Shown piece by piece: positions 42,112 to 53,576 of a stretch of DNA of 64,000 nt. How positions within the stretch are numbered: the stretch's first letter is position 1; each line of letters opens with the position of its first letter. The notes under the pieces were generated by a model. The model saw only the letters and a list, made by a program, of their open reading frames with translations. It searched no databases and was not told where the DNA came from. The translations under genes were made by a program, and so were the position numbers. This DNA comes from an uncultured Alphaproteobacteria bacterium. Its GTDB lineage: Bacteria; Pseudomonadota; Alphaproteobacteria; MPNO01; UBA2964. Location: positions 62,001 to 126,000 of the forward strand of contig CALSLP010000004.1 of the NCBI GenBank assembly GCA_943787225.1, read 5' to 3'.

Positions 42112-44043
42112 TCACCCGTGCGTATAGAGGTAAAGGGTTACAAGGCCAGCGACACCAATCAGCATGGCAAAGGCGTAATGATATACAAAACCCGACTGCA
42201 TCTGGCTCACCCGGCCTGCTAAATTACGGACTACAGCCGTAATCCCGTCAGGGCCAATGCCGTCGATCATCGTGCCATCCCCCTCTTTCCACAGGCCTTT
42301 CCCAAGATACATTGCCGGGCGAACAAAGAGGCGGTCGTAGAGCTCGTCGAAATACCATTTGTTGTACAGAAATAGATAGAGCTTCCAGAACCTGGCGGCG
42401 ATCTTCGCTGGCAGATCAGTTCGAGCAATATACATGTAATAAGCCAGTGCAATGCCAACCAGCCCGACCACAATTGGCGCGACCTTGACCCATAGTGGCA
42501 CATGATGCGCATCAACAATCGCCGTATGGGTTGGCAAGACCAGAATGGCCTTACCCCAGAACGCATTCATCCCGTCACCGACGAAGGCATCGTAACCAAC
42601 ATAGCCAGCAAACACCGCACCAAGGGCAAGAATAATGAGCGGAATAGTCATGACCTTTGGTGACTCATGGACATGGGCCATGGTCTTTTCATCCGCGCGG
42701 GGTTCGCCGTGGAAGGTCAGGAACAACAAGCGCCATGAATAGAATGCGGTCATGATAGCGGCCGCCATACCCATCCAGAACGCGTAGTCGCCAACGCCGC
42801 TATTCGCAGCAAAAGCGGATTCGAGGATCATATCTTTAGAATAGAAACCGGCAAAGAACGGCAACCCGGCAAGGGCAAGGCTACCAATCCACATCATGGT
42901 GTAAGTCAGCGGAATAAGCCGCCAAATGCCGCCCATGTTCCGCATGTCCTGTTCTGAAGACATCGCATGGATGACCGACCCCGCGCCAAGGAACAACAAG
43001 GCTTTGAAGAAGGCATGCGTAAACAGATGGAAAATGCCAGCGGCATAAGCGGAGACACCGCACGCAAAGAACATATAACCTAGCTGGCTACAGGTTGAAT
43101 AAGCAATAACGCGCTTGATGTCGTTTTGAACCAGACCGACCGTTGCCGCGAAGAACGCCGTCGACGCGCCGACAACACATACGACATTCAGTGCAAACGG
43201 CGCGAATTCGAACATCGGCGACAAACGCGCCACCATAAAGACACCAGCTGTCACCATCGTCGCTGCATGGATCAATGCTGAAACAGGCGTCGGGCCCTCC
43301 ATCGCGTCGGGCAACCAGGTATGGAGCCCCAGCTGTGCTGACTTACCCATCGCCCCAATAAACAGCAGCAGACAAAGAACTGTCAGCGCATGATACTGAC
43401 CGCCAAGGAATTCCATCGTCGCGGCAGCTTTGGCTGGAGTGGCATTAAAGACAGTATCAAAATCAATACTGCCATAGAGGAGAAAGACGCCCAGGATACC
43501 AAGAGCAAAACCAAAATCGCCCACCCGATTAACCAGAAAGGCTTTGATAGCTGCAGCGTTTGCAGAAGGTTTTTCGTACCAAAATCCAATAAGTAAATAG
43601 GATGCCAGGCCGACACCTTCCCAGCCAAAGAACAGTTGCAGGAAGTTGTTCGAAGTTACCAACATCAGCATGAAGAAGGTGAACAAGCTCAAATAGGCAA
43701 AGAAACGCGGCACCGAAGGATCATGGTGCATATAGCCGATTGAATAGAAATGGACCGCGCAGGAAACAACGGTGACAACAACCATCATAACCGCTGTCAG
43801 CGTGTCAAAACGCAGCGCCCAATCAACCTCGAAACCACCTGAAATAATCCAGCTAAACATCTGAATTGTTTGAGGTTCGTGATTTAGGGCGACCTCATTC
43901 AGGATGATAAACGAAAAGATTGCCGACAATAGCATCCCGCTGCAGGTAACGAATTGCGCCCCTTTGTCCTTCAGCCAGGGACCAAAGAGACCGGCAATTG
44001 TTGCGGCAATCAAGGGCAGAAATATCGCGAGTACGTAAATCAC
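42112..44043 (-). CDS. nuoL: NADH-quinone oxidoreductase subunit L
   Basis: Distal antiporter-like subunit of complex I, whose long lateral helix runs along the membrane arm. It has 643 residues. Motifs are [57 protein letters not shown] (in parts: [13 protein letters not shown] and [13 protein letters not shown]), [16 protein letters not shown] and [19 protein letters not shown]. The C-terminal extension after about residue 500 carries the lateral helix. The start is GTG at 44043, 4 nt after nuoK. Confidence 0.97.
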   Translation of the reverse strand: MIYVLAIFLPLIAATIAGLFGPWLKDKGAQFVTCSGMLLSAIFSFIILNEVALNHEPQTIQMFSWIISGGFEVDWALRFDTLTAVMMVVVTVVSCAVHFYSIGYMHHDPSVPRFFAYLSLFTFFMLMLVTSNNFLQLFFGWEGVGLASYLLIGFWYEKPSANAAAIKAFLVNRVGDFGFALGILGVFLLYGSIDFDTVFNATPAKAAATMEFLGGQYHALTVLCLLLFIGAMGKSAQLGLHTWLPDAMEGPTPVSALIHAATMVTAGVFMVARLSPMFEFAPFALNVVCVVGASTAFFAATVGLVQNDIKRVIAYSTCSQLGYMFFACGVSAYAAGIFHLFTHAFFKALLFLGAGSVIHAMSSEQDMRNMGGIWRLIPLTYTMMWIGSLALAGLPFFAGFYSKDMILESAFAANSGVGDYAFWMGMAAAIMTAFYSWRLLFLTFHGEPRADEKTMAHVHESPKVMTIPLIILALGAVFAGYVGYDAFVGDGMNAFWGKAILVLPTHTAIVDAHHVPLWVKVAPIVVGLVGIALAYYMYIARTDLPAKIAARFWKLYLFLYNKWYFDELYDRLFVRPAMYLGKGLWKEGDGTMIDGIGPDGITAVVRNLAGRVSQMQSGFVYHYAFAMLIGVAGLVTLYLYTHG

Positions 44044-44047
44044 GCCA

Positions 44048-44359
44048 TTAGCCCTTCATCAGATTGATATCTTCGACAGCGATTGTGCCGCGGTTTCGGA
44101 AATAGACCACAATAATCGCCAAACCAATCGCAGCTTCTGCCGCAGCAACGGTCAAGACGAACATCGCAAAGATTTGTCCAGTTAAATCCTGGAGGTGGAC
44201 CGAGAAGGCCACCAAATTAATGTTAACCGCCAACAGGATCAGCTCGACGGACATCAAGATGATGATCACATTCTTCCGATTCAAAAATATCCCGAATATT
44301 CCCAAAGTGAAGAGAATAGCGGCAACCGCTAAATAATGTGAAAGACCGATTTCCAGCAT
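44048..44359 (-). CDS. nuoK: NADH-quinone oxidoreductase subunit K
   Basis: Small three-span subunit of complex I (103 residues). The family pattern is complete: [30 protein letters not shown] holds the conserved Glu (in [11 protein letters not shown]), and the third span has [17 protein letters not shown] with the second conserved Glu. It lies between nuoJ (2-nt gap) and nuoL. Confidence 0.97.
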   Translation of the reverse strand: MLEIGLSHYLAVAAILFTLGIFGIFLNRKNVIIILMSVELILLAVNINLVAFSVHLQDLTGQIFAMFVLTVAAAEAAIGLAIIVVYFRNRGTIAVEDINLMKG

Positions 44360-44361
44360 TG

Positions 44362-44979
44362 TCAGATCCCGCTCCCCGACTGAACTTTTTTGATTTCAAT
44401 CGCGTCTTCAGGTCGACGATTGATCTGATCAGAGATTTTCTGCTTCCGGACGCCCGGACGTGACCGCAGCGTGAGAACGATGGCACCAATCATAGCGACA
44501 AGAAGAACCATCCCTGCGCCCTGGAATAAATAGATAAAGTCGGTGTAGAGGATCTTGCCAATTGCATGGGTATTCGTGACCTGATCGATAGGCGGTGCCG
44601 GGAAGCCACGCACCGCGCCTTCGGCTACCGGAGCAATAACCCAGCTCCCACCAATCATAAGCAATTCGGCAAGCAAAACGATCCCAACCAACCCGCCGAT
44701 AGGCAGATACTGAAGGAACCCCTGACGAAGCTCGGAAAAACTGATGTCCAGCATCATCACAACAAACAGGAACAACACCGCAACCGCGCCGACATAGACA
44801 ACAATCAGGATCATTGCGATGAATTCGGCACCGATCAGAACGAACAACCCTGCTGCATTGAAGAAAGCGAGGATTAGAAACAACACCGAATGCACGGGAT
44901 TGCGCGCAGAGATAACCATCACTGCGGCTGCAATTGCGACAAAGGCAAATAGATAGAAGCTAAGCGCTTGAATGATCAT
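44362..44979 (-). CDS. nuoJ: NADH-quinone oxidoreductase subunit J
   Basis: Five-span membrane subunit of complex I, with 205 residues. The third span holds the conserved [15 protein letters not shown] pi-bulge region; the earlier [30 protein letters not shown] is also typical ([11 protein letters not shown]). The cytoplasmic C-terminal tail after about residue 170 is basic and hydrophilic. It is 59 nt downstream of nuoI, the widest gap near this end of the operon. Confidence 0.96.
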   Translation of the reverse strand: MIIQALSFYLFAFVAIAAAVMVISARNPVHSVLFLILAFFNAAGLFVLIGAEFIAMILIVVYVGAVAVLFLFVVMMLDISFSELRQGFLQYLPIGGLVGIVLLAELLMIGGSWVIAPVAEGAVRGFPAPPIDQVTNTHAIGKILYTDFIYLFQGAGMVLLVAMIGAIVLTLRSRPGVRKQKISDQINRRPEDAIEIKKVQSGSGI

Positions 44980-45038
44980 GAAACGCCCTGCCTCAATTTA
45001 TGTAACCCGACAAACATCACTGTTCTGTCAAACTCCGT

Positions 45039-45527
45039 TTATCTATAAGGCGCATCGGCATTCAGCCGACCCGCCAATTCTGTTTCCCAACGATCGCCGT
45101 TCGCCAGCAATTTGTCTTTGTTGTAGAGCAACTCTTCACGCGTTTCCGTCGCAAATTCAAAATTTGGTCCCTCAACGATTGCATCGACAGGGCATGCTTC
45201 CTCGCAAAAGCCACAATAAATGCATTTCGTCATGTCGATATCGTAGCGAGTCGTTCGGCGACTACCGTCTGAGCGAGGTTCTGCCTCGATTGTGATCGCT
45301 TGCGCCGGACAGACCGCTTCACAAAGTTTGCAGGCAATACAACGTTCTTCGCCATTGGGATAACGCCGCAAGGCATGTTCCCCACGGAAACGAGGACTGA
45401 TAGGCCCTTTCTCAAAAGGGTAATTCACCGTGACCTTTGGCTTGAACATGTATCGGAATGTCAGCGCCATGCCTGAGATCAATTCACTCAACAGCAACAT
45501 CTTGGAGGAACGTTTCATAAAGCTCAT
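45039..45527 (-). CDS. nuoI: NADH-quinone oxidoreductase subunit I
   Basis: Ferredoxin-like subunit carrying iron-sulfur clusters N6a and N6b in the peripheral arm of complex I. The 162 residues hold two 4Fe-4S motifs, [12 protein letters not shown] and [12 protein letters not shown], separated by 28 residues, with the N-terminal amphipathic segment and [17 protein letters not shown] before them. It lies between nuoH and nuoJ. Confidence 0.97.
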   Translation of the reverse strand: MSFMKRSSKMLLLSELISGMALTFRYMFKPKVTVNYPFEKGPISPRFRGEHALRRYPNGEERCIACKLCEAVCPAQAITIEAEPRSDGSRRTTRYDIDMTKCIYCGFCEEACPVDAIVEGPNFEFATETREELLYNKDKLLANGDRWETELAGRLNADAPYR

Positions 45528-45567
45528 GATCGTTTCCTCATGTCAGTAAAGAGCACCATCAGGTTCA

Positions 45568-46578
45568 TCATTTCGGCAACCACCCCATTGCAACAAGGAA
45601 ACCCGAGGTCAAGACGACCCATAAAAGCGAGAACGGCAGGAAGACCTTCCACCCCAAACGCATGAGCTGATCATAGCGATACCGAGGGAACGTGGCGCGA
45701 ACCCACAAGAAACAGAACAGAACGGCGGAAATCTTAAGAGCAAACCAGATCGGTCCCGGAATCCAGGTAAACGGCTCTAAATTGAGCGGCGGCAACCAGC
45801 CACCGAGGAACAAAATCACCGTCATCGCACTCATCAGGATCATGTTCGCGTATTCACCGAGAAAGAACAGCGCAAACGTCATCGACGAATACTCGACGTT
45901 GTAACCAGACACCAGTTCGGCCTCTGCTTCGGGCAAATCAAATGGCGCCCGGTTGGTCTCTGCCAGTCCAGAGATAAAGAAAATTACAAACATAGGAAGC
46001 AACGGGATGCAGAACCACAGACCACGCTGCGCTTCAACGACATCATTGAGGTTTAACGAACCAACACACAACAATACCGTGATGATGACAAACCCGATGG
46101 AAACTTCGTAGGAAACCATCTGTGCCGCGGAGCGCAAAGCCCCGAGGAATGGATAGATCGAGTTAGAGGCCCAACCGGCCATGATGATGCCGTATACACC
46201 TAGGGATGAAATAGCGAACAGGTACAGGATGCCGACGTTAATATCAGCAAGAACCATATCCTCATCAAACGGAATAACGGCCCAGGCAACAAGGCTCAGG
46301 ACAAAGGTAATCATCGGCGCCGCCATAAAGACGATTTTGTTAGAGCCCGATGGAATTATGGTTTCTTTGAAGAGAAGTTTAAGCCCGTCAGCCAATGGTT
46401 GGAGCAATCCAAAGGGGCCAACAACATTAGGGCCCTTCCGGAGCTGCATAGCGGCAATAACTTTACGTTCAGCCAACGTGAGGTAAGCCACAGCGGTCAG
46501 CAAAGGAACGACGATCGCCAGGATATAGCCAACTATTTTAATCGTTGGAAACGCGTATATGGTCCAGAATTCAGCCAT
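45568..46578 (-). CDS. nuoH: NADH-quinone oxidoreductase subunit H
   Basis: Membrane subunit forming much of the quinone site of complex I. The 336 residues have eight spans. Signatures are [23 protein letters not shown] in the first loop, [26 protein letters not shown] and [20 protein letters not shown], then [15 protein letters not shown] at the C-terminus. It overlaps nuoG by 8 nt. Confidence 0.97.
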   Translation of the reverse strand: MAEFWTIYAFPTIKIVGYILAIVVPLLTAVAYLTLAERKVIAAMQLRKGPNVVGPFGLLQPLADGLKLLFKETIIPSGSNKIVFMAAPMITFVLSLVAWAVIPFDEDMVLADINVGILYLFAISSLGVYGIIMAGWASNSIYPFLGALRSAAQMVSYEVSIGFVIITVLLCVGSLNLNDVVEAQRGLWFCIPLLPMFVIFFISGLAETNRAPFDLPEAEAELVSGYNVEYSSMTFALFFLGEYANMILMSAMTVILFLGGWLPPLNLEPFTWIPGPIWFALKISAVLFCFLWVRATFPRYRYDQLMRLGWKVFLPFSLLWVVLTSGFLVAMGWLPK

Positions 46579-48637
46579 TGGTGCCGGTTTTCTCCTCTAC
46601 CGCTTCAGCCAATGCCTTGGTACAAGCCGCCATCGTTTCTGACGCCCGGCTTATCGTATTGGTCATATAGAAATTTGATACAGGCGACGTAAAGGCGTCG
46701 CCATCGGGTTCACCCAGCTCACCGAATTTATCCCAATCGCTGGGACGTAAATCGCCAACGATTTCAAAAACCGCATTTTGCAGCGCCATACGACGGCGAA
46801 CACCGGCCAGATCGTCATACCGCAACGTCCGATCCAGAGCATCAGACAGCGCCCGAATAATCGTCCAGTCTTCGCGCGCATCTCCCGGAGGAAACACCGC
46901 GCGCCAAGCCCGCTGTACGCGACCTTCCGTGTTCACATAGGTAGCATTTTTTTCGGTGTAGGCTGCGCCGGGCAAAATGACGTCTGCACAGTGAGCGCCA
47001 ACGTCGCCGTGATGCCCCTGATAGATAACGAACGCCTTTTCTAATTTGCGCGTATCAATCTCGTCTGCGCCAAGCAAATAAACCGTTTCAATATCACCAG
47101 CTTCGGCACCGGCAAGAATACCGGCGACATCTTGACCATCCGGCCCAGGAACAAAGCCAATATCAAGCGCTCCAACACGGCCAGCCGAGGTATGAAGAAC
47201 GTTAAAGCCATTCCAGTCATCCATGATAAGACCACAAGCATCGGCTATCTTACGGGCAGCTGACAGAACCTTTGCACCATCTTCACGAGCAAGAGCGCCC
47301 TGCCCGATGATTACCATCGGCCGCTCTGCCTTCTTCAATGTTTCACAAAATGCATGTGATCCGTCTGCGAGCTCATTGAGAGTTTGTGGGCCAGCACCCA
47401 GATAATCATGTGGATAGGTGAGATCCATATTAGGTCCAACGACACCTACCGAAAAGCCACCGCGTAGCCACCGCTTGCGAATTCTCGCATTTACCAACGA
47501 GGCCTCAACGCGTGGGTTTGTCCCGATCAACAGACAGGCATCGGCTTCTTCGATACCGGCGATTGTCGAATTAAAGACATAAGAACTCCGCACCGTCGCA
47601 TCGAGCTTGGCACCATCCTGACGACAATCAGTATGCGGAGAAGCAAGCGCTTCCATCAAATCCGTCAGGGCCATGACGGATTCACAATCGACTAAATCGC
47701 CTGCGATTGCGGCAATCTTGGAGCCATCTTTATCTTTGAGGTTGTCTGCTATCGCTTTAAAAGCCTCATCCCAGCTCGCAGCCTGCAATGTACCGTTGCG
47801 GCGCACATAGGGGGTGTCTAAACGCTGCCTCTTGAGGCCATCACAGGCATACCGGGTCTTGTCAGATATCCATTCCTCGTTGATATCCTCATTCAGAACC
47901 GGCAATACACGAAGAACTTCGGAGCCACGTGAGTCGACACGAATATTGCTGCCAACAGCGTCCATCACATCGATGGTTTCGGTCTTCGTAAGTTCCCACG
48001 GACGCGCCACAAACGCGTAAGGTTTAGAGGTCAGCGCACCGACAGGACACAAATCAATGATATTAGCAGAGAGTTCGGACGTCAGCGCCTTTTCAACATA
48101 AGTGCCGACTTCCATGGTTTCGCCACGGCCCGTCGCCCCGAGTTCCTCAACGCCGGCAACCTCAGTCGCAAACCGGATACAGCGCGTACAATGAATGCAA
48201 CGTGTCATTTGTGTTTTAACAAGCGGTCCTAAGTCTTTGTCCCGAACCGCGCGTTTATTCTCTTCATAACGGGAGTTGCCAGCACCAAAGGCCATGGCCT
48301 GGTCCTGCAAATCACATTCGCCGCCCTGATCGCAAATTGGACAATCCAGCGGGTGATTGATCAGCAAAAACTCCATAACCCCTTCGCGGGCCTTTTTGAC
48401 CATCGGCGAATTGGTTTTAACGGTCATCCCCTCGCCAACCGGCAAGGCGCATGATGCCGCAGGTTTCGGCGGACCCGGCGCAACCTCAACCAGGCACATC
48501 CGGCAATTTCCGGCGACTGACAGACGTTCGTGATAACAAAACCGTGGTATCTCCACGCCTGCCAGTTCGCAAGCCTGCAGAACCGTAATGCCATCAGGCA
48601 CTTCGATTTCGACATCATCTATGGTGAGTTTCGCCAT
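46571..48637 (-). CDS. nuoG: NADH-quinone oxidoreductase subunit G
   Basis: Large iron-sulfur subunit of complex I. The frame opens with TTG at 48646, but ATG 48637 ([16 protein letters not shown]) fits the family and gives 688 residues. The N-terminus has the 2Fe-2S ligands ([18 protein letters not shown]), then a His-Cys cluster region ([18 protein letters not shown]), and [19 protein letters not shown] for the 4Fe-4S clusters. The rest is a molybdopterin-oxidoreductase-like domain without a cofactor role in complex I. The first ~10 nt of the longer frame approach nuoF, which ends at 48652. Confidence 0.96.
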   Translation of the reverse strand: MAKLTIDDVEIEVPDGITVLQACELAGVEIPRFCYHERLSVAGNCRMCLVEVAPGPPKPAASCALPVGEGMTVKTNSPMVKKAREGVMEFLLINHPLDCPICDQGGECDLQDQAMAFGAGNSRYEENKRAVRDKDLGPLVKTQMTRCIHCTRCIRFATEVAGVEELGATGRGETMEVGTYVEKALTSELSANIIDLCPVGALTSKPYAFVARPWELTKTETIDVMDAVGSNIRVDSRGSEVLRVLPVLNEDINEEWISDKTRYACDGLKRQRLDTPYVRRNGTLQAASWDEAFKAIADNLKDKDGSKIAAIAGDLVDCESVMALTDLMEALASPHTDCRQDGAKLDATVRSSYVFNSTIAGIEEADACLLIGTNPRVEASLVNARIRKRWLRGGFSVGVVGPNMDLTYPHDYLGAGPQTLNELADGSHAFCETLKKAERPMVIIGQGALAREDGAKVLSAARKIADACGLIMDDWNGFNVLHTSAGRVGALDIGFVPGPDGQDVAGILAGAEAGDIETVYLLGADEIDTRKLEKAFVIYQGHHGDVGAHCADVILPGAAYTEKNATYVNTEGRVQRAWRAVFPPGDAREDWTIIRALSDALDRTLRYDDLAGVRRRMALQNAVFEIVGDLRPSDWDKFGELGEPDGDAFTSPVSNFYMTNTISRASETMAACTKALAEAVEEKTGTNG

Positions 48638-48651
48638 TTCGTCCAATCCAC

Positions 48652-49938
48652 TCAGGCAGCCGCAACAGAGCTTTGTTTACGGGTATTAATGCGTTCCTCG
48701 ATCTCGTCCCGGAAATGGCGCACGAGCCCCTGAATAGGCCATGCAGCGGCATCACCGAGCGCGCAAATTGTGTGTCCTTCGACCTGGCTGGCAACATCCA
48801 ACAGGGTATCAATGTCATCGATTTCGGCGTCACCAACGACCAGCCGTTCCATGACACGCCACATCCAGCCTGTGCCTTCGCGACAAGGCGTGCATTGCCC
48901 ACAGCTTTCATGCTTATAGAATTTCGACAAACGGGCGATTGCCGCAACAACATCCGTCGATTGATCCATTACAATGACAGCCGCCGTGCCAAGCCCCGAC
49001 CGCACTTCTTTCAAAGAATCGAAGTCCATCAACACCGTATCGCATGTCGCTTTTGGTAGAATCGGCACGGATGATCCGCCGGGAATGATGGCTTTGAGAT
49101 TGTCCCAACCACCGATGACGCCGCCTGCATGTTTCTCGATGAGCTCTTTAAGAGGGATACCCATCTCTTCTTCGACATTACAGGGGTTGTTAACATGGCC
49201 AGAAATGCAGAAAACCTTGGTCCCCGTATTATTCTCACGCCCCAGAGAGGAGAACCAGGAGCCACCTCGGCGCAGGATTGTCGGCGCAACCGCAATTGTT
49301 TCAACATTATTCACTGTCGTCGGGCATCCGTAGAGCCCCATGGCCGCGGGAAATGGCGGCTTCAACCGCGGCATGCCCTTTTTGCCTTCAAGGCTTTCAA
49401 TCAGGGCCATTTCTTCGCCGCAGATATAAGCACCCGCACCTCGATGAACATAAACATCAAAATCGTAGCCGGAACCGCAGGCGTCTTTACCGATTAAACC
49501 TGCTTCATAGGCTTCATCGATGGCAAACTGCAGATGTTCAGCTTCGCGATAGAACTCACCACGGATGTAAATATAGGCTGCGTCTGCGCCCATCCCGACT
49601 CCAGCCAGCAAACACCCTTCGACAAGTTTGTGCGGGTCATTCCGCATCATATCGCGGTCTTTACAGGTCCCGGGTTCGCCTTCATCGGCGTTAACAACCA
49701 AATAATGCGGTCGTCCTGTTGGTTCCTTGGGCATAAACGACCACTTAAGACCGCTTGGAAAACCCGCTCCGCCACGTCCACGCAGACCGGAGGATTTCAC
49801 CTCTTCGACGATCCAGTCGCGGCCCTTGGCGATAAGCTCTTTTGTACCATCCCAATCGCCACGGCGACGGGCGCCTTCGAGGCGCCAATCATCCATACCG
49901 TAGAGGTTGGTGAAAATTCGATCTGAGTCTTTAAGCAT
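48652..49938 (-). CDS. nuoF: NADH-quinone oxidoreductase subunit F
   Basis: NADH- and FMN-binding subunit of complex I. I take the start at ATG 49938 ([14 protein letters not shown]), giving 428 residues; the longer frame from 49977 would overlap nuoE by 29 nt and adds non-conserved residues. Motifs are the NADH loop [19 protein letters not shown], the FMN region [17 protein letters not shown] and [10 protein letters not shown], and the N3 cluster [14 protein letters not shown] with a later Cys. Confidence 0.96.
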   Translation of the reverse strand: MLKDSDRIFTNLYGMDDWRLEGARRRGDWDGTKELIAKGRDWIVEEVKSSGLRGRGGAGFPSGLKWSFMPKEPTGRPHYLVVNADEGEPGTCKDRDMMRNDPHKLVEGCLLAGVGMGADAAYIYIRGEFYREAEHLQFAIDEAYEAGLIGKDACGSGYDFDVYVHRGAGAYICGEEMALIESLEGKKGMPRLKPPFPAAMGLYGCPTTVNNVETIAVAPTILRRGGSWFSSLGRENNTGTKVFCISGHVNNPCNVEEEMGIPLKELIEKHAGGVIGGWDNLKAIIPGGSSVPILPKATCDTVLMDFDSLKEVRSGLGTAAVIVMDQSTDVVAAIARLSKFYKHESCGQCTPCREGTGWMWRVMERLVVGDAEIDDIDTLLDVASQVEGHTICALGDAAAWPIQGLVRHFRDEIEERINTRKQSSVAAA

Positions 49939-49948
49939 ATTTGGTCTC

Positions 49949-50557
49949 TTATCCCCCCGCCCCGGCAGCGCCGTCATTTAACGTCGTCAAACCGCCAGCA
50001 GGTTCAGAACCCTTACGACCACTTTGGGGGCCCGGTTCTGGCGTTTCCCCATTGCGAAGTGCCTTGAGCACCCCCTTGGTACTCTCAACGTCGAGGTCTT
50101 CGTAGTAATCATCACCGATTTGCATCATCGGCGCGTTCACGCAGGCACCAAGGCATTCAGCCTCACGCAGCGTAAACTTATTGTCCGATGTGGTTTCCCC
50201 GACATTGATCCCAAGCTCGTCGCGGCACGCGTCAAGAATAGCCGCACATCCCCGCAGAGCGCAGGGTGTCGTCGTGCAGACCTGAACGAATATTTCACCC
50301 ACTGGTTCGAGGTTGTACATCGAATAAAAACTGGCAACTTCGTACACACGGATCGCCGGCATTTCGAGGACGTCAGCAACATGGTTCATCGCTGCCGTCG
50401 GAAGCCAACCACCAAATTGGCGTTGCGCCAAATCCAGAAGCGGCATCACAGCACTCGCCTGCTTACCTTCAGGATAGCGCGCGATAATCTTGGCAGCTTC
50501 TGCACCATAAGTCTCATCGAAGACAAATGTATCAGGCTGTTCGGTATGCACTGTCAT
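49949..50557 (-). CDS. nuoE: NADH-quinone oxidoreductase subunit E
   Basis: Thioredoxin-fold subunit carrying the 2Fe-2S cluster N1a of complex I. The 202 residues have the four cluster Cys in [10 protein letters not shown] and CLGACVNAP (about 95-140). [18 protein letters not shown] and [11 protein letters not shown] are typical N-terminal segments. A Gly/Pro-rich tail of about 40 residues extends beyond the domain, as in other alphaproteobacteria. It overlaps nuoD by ATGA. Confidence 0.95.
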   Translation of the reverse strand: MTVHTEQPDTFVFDETYGAEAAKIIARYPEGKQASAVMPLLDLAQRQFGGWLPTAAMNHVADVLEMPAIRVYEVASFYSMYNLEPVGEIFVQVCTTTPCALRGCAAILDACRDELGINVGETTSDNKFTLREAECLGACVNAPMMQIGDDYYEDLDVESTKGVLKALRNGETPEPGPQSGRKGSEPAGGLTTLNDGAAGAGG

Positions 50558-51732
50558 CGATCGATCTCACCAAAAACAATATCCATCGAGCCAACAATGG
50601 CAACGACATCAGCCAGCATATGCCCCTTACCCAGGAAGTCAGTCGCTTGCAGGAACGCAAATCCTGGCGCCCTGATTTTGCAGCGATATGGTTTGTTACT
50701 GCCATCGGCAACCACATACACACCAAATTCCCCTTTAGGCGCTTCGACAGCGGCATAGGTTTCACCCGGCTCGACGTGATAGCCCTCGGTGTACAGTTTG
50801 AAGTGATGAATAAGCGCTTCCATCGACGTCTTCATTTCGGCCCGACGGGGCGGTGAAATTTTCGGATCGGTCGAGCGAACGGGCCCAGCCGGCATTTGCT
50901 CCAGGCATTGCTTCATAATCCGCAAAGATTGCCGCATCTCTTCAAGTCTTATGAGATAGCGATCATAACAATCGCCGTTCTTGCCAATCGGAATATCAAA
51001 ATCCATCTTGTCGTAGACGTCGTACGGCTCTGATTTCCGCAAATCCCAGGCGACACCAGAACCCCGTAGCATCGGGCCAGAGAATCCCCAGTCCATCGCC
51101 TGCTCGGCGGTCGCGATACCGATATCAACGGTTCGCTGTTTGAAAATCCGATTTTCTGTCAGCAAATGTTCGACGTCATCGATCATCTTCGGGAAACGTT
51201 CAACAAAAGCCATGATGTCTTCTGCCAGGCCATCGGGCATATCGCGGTGAACGCCGCCGGGACGGAAATACGCAGAATGAAGTCGAGCCCCTGAGACCCG
51301 CTCATAAAACTCCATCAAAATTTCACGGTCCTCAAACCACCACAAAAGCGGCGTCATCGCGCCAACATCCAACGCAAAAGCGGAGATATTGAGCAGATGA
51401 TTCAGAATGCGCGTAATTTCAGAATAGAGAACGCGAATATACTGACCGCGCAAAGGCGGCGTAATATCGAGCAATTGTTCAACAGCCAGGGCAAAGGCAT
51501 GTTCCTGGCACATCGGTGAGACGTAATCGAGACGGTCGAAATACGGGACGGCCTGCAGATAAGTCTTGTGTTCAATCAGCTTCTCAGTGCCACGATGCAG
51601 CAATCCAATATGTGGATCAGCGCGCTCGACGATCTCGCCATCCATCTCCAGAACGAGACGAAGCACCCCATGCGCCGCAGGATGCTGCGGCCCGAAGTTC
51701 ATAGTCAGGTTTTTGATTTCGGTGACAGCCAT
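50554..51732 (-). CDS. nuoD: NADH-quinone oxidoreductase subunit D
   Basis: 49-kDa-type subunit that forms the quinone-binding pocket with NuoB. It has 392 residues. Conserved stretches are [23 protein letters not shown] with the key His, [25 protein letters not shown], and the C-terminal [28 protein letters not shown] in pieces (APKGEFGVY and [10 protein letters not shown]). It is a stand-alone gene, not fused to nuoC. It overlaps nuoC in a TAATG. Confidence 0.97.
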   Translation of the reverse strand: MAVTEIKNLTMNFGPQHPAAHGVLRLVLEMDGEIVERADPHIGLLHRGTEKLIEHKTYLQAVPYFDRLDYVSPMCQEHAFALAVEQLLDITPPLRGQYIRVLYSEITRILNHLLNISAFALDVGAMTPLLWWFEDREILMEFYERVSGARLHSAYFRPGGVHRDMPDGLAEDIMAFVERFPKMIDDVEHLLTENRIFKQRTVDIGIATAEQAMDWGFSGPMLRGSGVAWDLRKSEPYDVYDKMDFDIPIGKNGDCYDRYLIRLEEMRQSLRIMKQCLEQMPAGPVRSTDPKISPPRRAEMKTSMEALIHHFKLYTEGYHVEPGETYAAVEAPKGEFGVYVVADGSNKPYRCKIRAPGFAFLQATDFLGKGHMLADVVAIVGSMDIVFGEIDR

Positions 51733-52352
51733 TAGCTGCCCCCTTCAGCGGCTTCATCCGCTTTTTCATCGCCCGGAAGAATATATTCAGCGCCCTCCCA
51801 AGGACTCATAAAATCAAAACTCCGGAAGGCCTGCGTCAGTTTTACCGGCTCGTAAACAACGCGCTTTTGTTCTTCGTCGTAACGAACTTCAACATACCCC
51901 GTTAGCGGAAAATCCTTCCGCAGAGGATGACCGTCGAAACCATAATCCGTCAGCAAGCGCCTCAAATCAGGGTGATCAGAGAACATGATACCGAAGAAGT
52001 CCCAGGTTTCCCGCTCATACCAATTGGCAGAACTGAAGACACCTGAAACAGAGGGGATGATATCACTTTCTCCGCACTCTACTTTAACCCGGATGCGCTG
52101 GTTCAAGCGCATACTCAGGAGATGATAAACAACTTCAAAGCGGTTTTCCCGCTCGGGATAATCAACGCCACAAATATCCAGGAGGACTTTGAACAAGCAA
52201 TTTGAATCATCGCGCAGGAATGTCAAAAACGCGGCAATCTCATCAATCTTGCACACCACGATAAGCTGATCGTGATCTTCGGACACTGTTTCGACGGCGT
52301 CCGGGATCGCGTTCTTTAAATAATCTCCGAGGTCCTGGAGGTTTTGATTCAT
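51732..52352 (-). CDS. nuoC: NADH-quinone oxidoreductase subunit C
   Basis: 30-kDa-type subunit of the peripheral arm of complex I, with 206 residues. The family core is [21 protein letters not shown], then [53 protein letters not shown], read here as its signature pieces [10 protein letters not shown] and [13 protein letters not shown]. The acidic tail is short. It lies 21 nt downstream of nuoB. Confidence 0.96.
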   Translation of the reverse strand: MNQNLQDLGDYLKNAIPDAVETVSEDHDQLIVVCKIDEIAAFLTFLRDDSNCLFKVLLDICGVDYPERENRFEVVYHLLSMRLNQRIRVKVECGESDIIPSVSGVFSSANWYERETWDFFGIMFSDHPDLRRLLTDYGFDGHPLRKDFPLTGYVEVRYDEEQKRVVYEPVKLTQAFRSFDFMSPWEGAEYILPGDEKADEAAEGGS

Positions 52353-52373
52353 TATTTTTGTGCCAGTTACCGG

Positions 52374-52895
52374 TTAACGCGCGATCGTACTTGTTCGCCG
52401 AATTTTCTTTTGGAGTTGCATGACGCCGTAGAGCAGCGCTTCAGCGGTCGGTGGGCAGCCCGGAACATAAACGTCTACCGGAACGATACGGTCACAACCG
52501 CGCACGACAGAATAAGAATAGTGATAATAGCCGCCGCCATTGGCACAGGAGCCCATGGAGATAACCCAGCGTGGCTCCGCCATCTGGTCATAAACCTTGC
52601 GTAAAGCTGGTGCCATTTTGTTGGTCAGTGTACCGGCAACAATCATCACATCTGACTGACGCGGGCTTGGCCGAAAAACCACACCAAATCGATCCAGGTC
52701 ATACCGGCTCGCCGCCGTGTGCATCATCTCAACCGCACAACATGCCAGACCAAACGTCATAGGCCAGAGCGAGCCCGACTGCGCCCAACTTACGAGCTTA
52801 TCAAGGTTTGCGACAACAAAGCCTTTGTCGGATATCTCGTCGGTAACGCGCTTAAGGACGGCGGCCTGACTTTGATCCTGATCGATCACTCCCAT
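52374..52895 (-). CDS. nuoB: NADH-quinone oxidoreductase subunit B
   Basis: Carries cluster N2, the last electron donor to quinone. I place the start at ATG 52895 ([10 protein letters not shown]), which overlaps nuoA by 10 nt and gives 173 residues. The longer frame to 53006 lies inside nuoA and lacks family similarity. Motifs are [12 protein letters not shown] with the tandem Cys, [33 protein letters not shown] and [15 protein letters not shown]. Confidence 0.96.
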   Translation of the reverse strand: MGVIDQDQSQAAVLKRVTDEISDKGFVVANLDKLVSWAQSGSLWPMTFGLACCAVEMMHTAASRYDLDRFGVVFRPSPRQSDVMIVAGTLTNKMAPALRKVYDQMAEPRWVISMGSCANGGGYYHYSYSVVRGCDRIVPVDVYVPGCPPTAEALLYGVMQLQKKIRRTSTIAR

Positions 52896-53251
52896 TCCAA
52901 CGCACCCTTTTTCCACTCGTAGATGAAACCAATCGTCAAGATTCCAAGGAAGATCATCATCGACCAGAAACCAAGCATCCCAATTGCCCCAAGAGAAATT
53001 GCCCAAGGGAACAGGAAGGCGACTTCCAAGTCGAAAATAATAAAGAGAATCGCGACGAGGTAAAACCGGACATCGAACTGGCGGCGCGCATCATTGAAAG
53101 GCGCAAATCCGCATTCGTATGGTGATTCCTTTTCGGGGTCCGGCTTTTGCCGGGCAACGATATATGACGCGGTAACTATAACCAACGCCAACCCAACCGC
53201 AATTCCCAAGAAAATTAGGATTGGTAGATATTCTCGTAACAAAGAGTCCAT
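52886..53251 (-). CDS. nuoA: NADH-quinone oxidoreductase subunit A
   Basis: First gene of the complex I operon, a three-span membrane subunit of 121 residues. Landmarks are [40 protein letters not shown], seen as ESPYECGF and the [25 protein letters not shown] core, with the conserved Cys and Glu. The Shine-Dalgarno AAGAGG lies just before the ATG. The 325-nt region upstream carries CtrA-like sites. Confidence 0.96.
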   Translation of the reverse strand: MDSLLREYLPILIFLGIAVGLALVIVTASYIVARQKPDPEKESPYECGFAPFNDARRQFDVRFYLVAILFIIFDLEVAFLFPWAISLGAIGMLGFWSMMIFLGILTIGFIYEWKKGALEWE

Positions 53252-53347
53252 CGGACCTCTTACCCACTAAAATCGGCACTTGGAATAAGCACCGAACTGC
53301 CCCTAAAGTTAGTCGCCACCCTTACATACAGGAAATTCTTACACCAC

Positions 53348-53379
53348 ATGGTTAACGAGCATGGTTAAGTAACCATTAA
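53348..53379. promoter_or_regulatory. cluster of CtrA-like sites between nuoA and the bicupin gene
   Basis: The 325-nt gap 53252-53576 between divergent genes holds two exact TTAACCAT octamers on the minus strand (plus positions 53348-53355 and 53361-53368), 13 bp apart. A perfect TTAA-N7-TTAA (53365-53379) overlaps the second one. TTAA-N7-TTAA and TTAACCAT are the published full and half CtrA sites in Caulobacter. I see nothing else clear in the gap. Which of the two divergent promoters is served cannot be told. Confidence 0.5.
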
Positions 53380-53576
53380 CTCCTCGTCCAGTGATATAAA
53401 GAAAATTCCCCCGATTGGCTTCCCCACAAATCAAAAGTCGCCCGCTTTATACGGCAATTGCCGCCAATATCAAACCCTTACAGGACAAAATTGGTACCAA
53501 ATTCGGCTGGCTATTTGACCCGGCCATGTGTGGTTCGTACATTGCCAACAATAATAGCAAATCCATGGAGGCTTAA

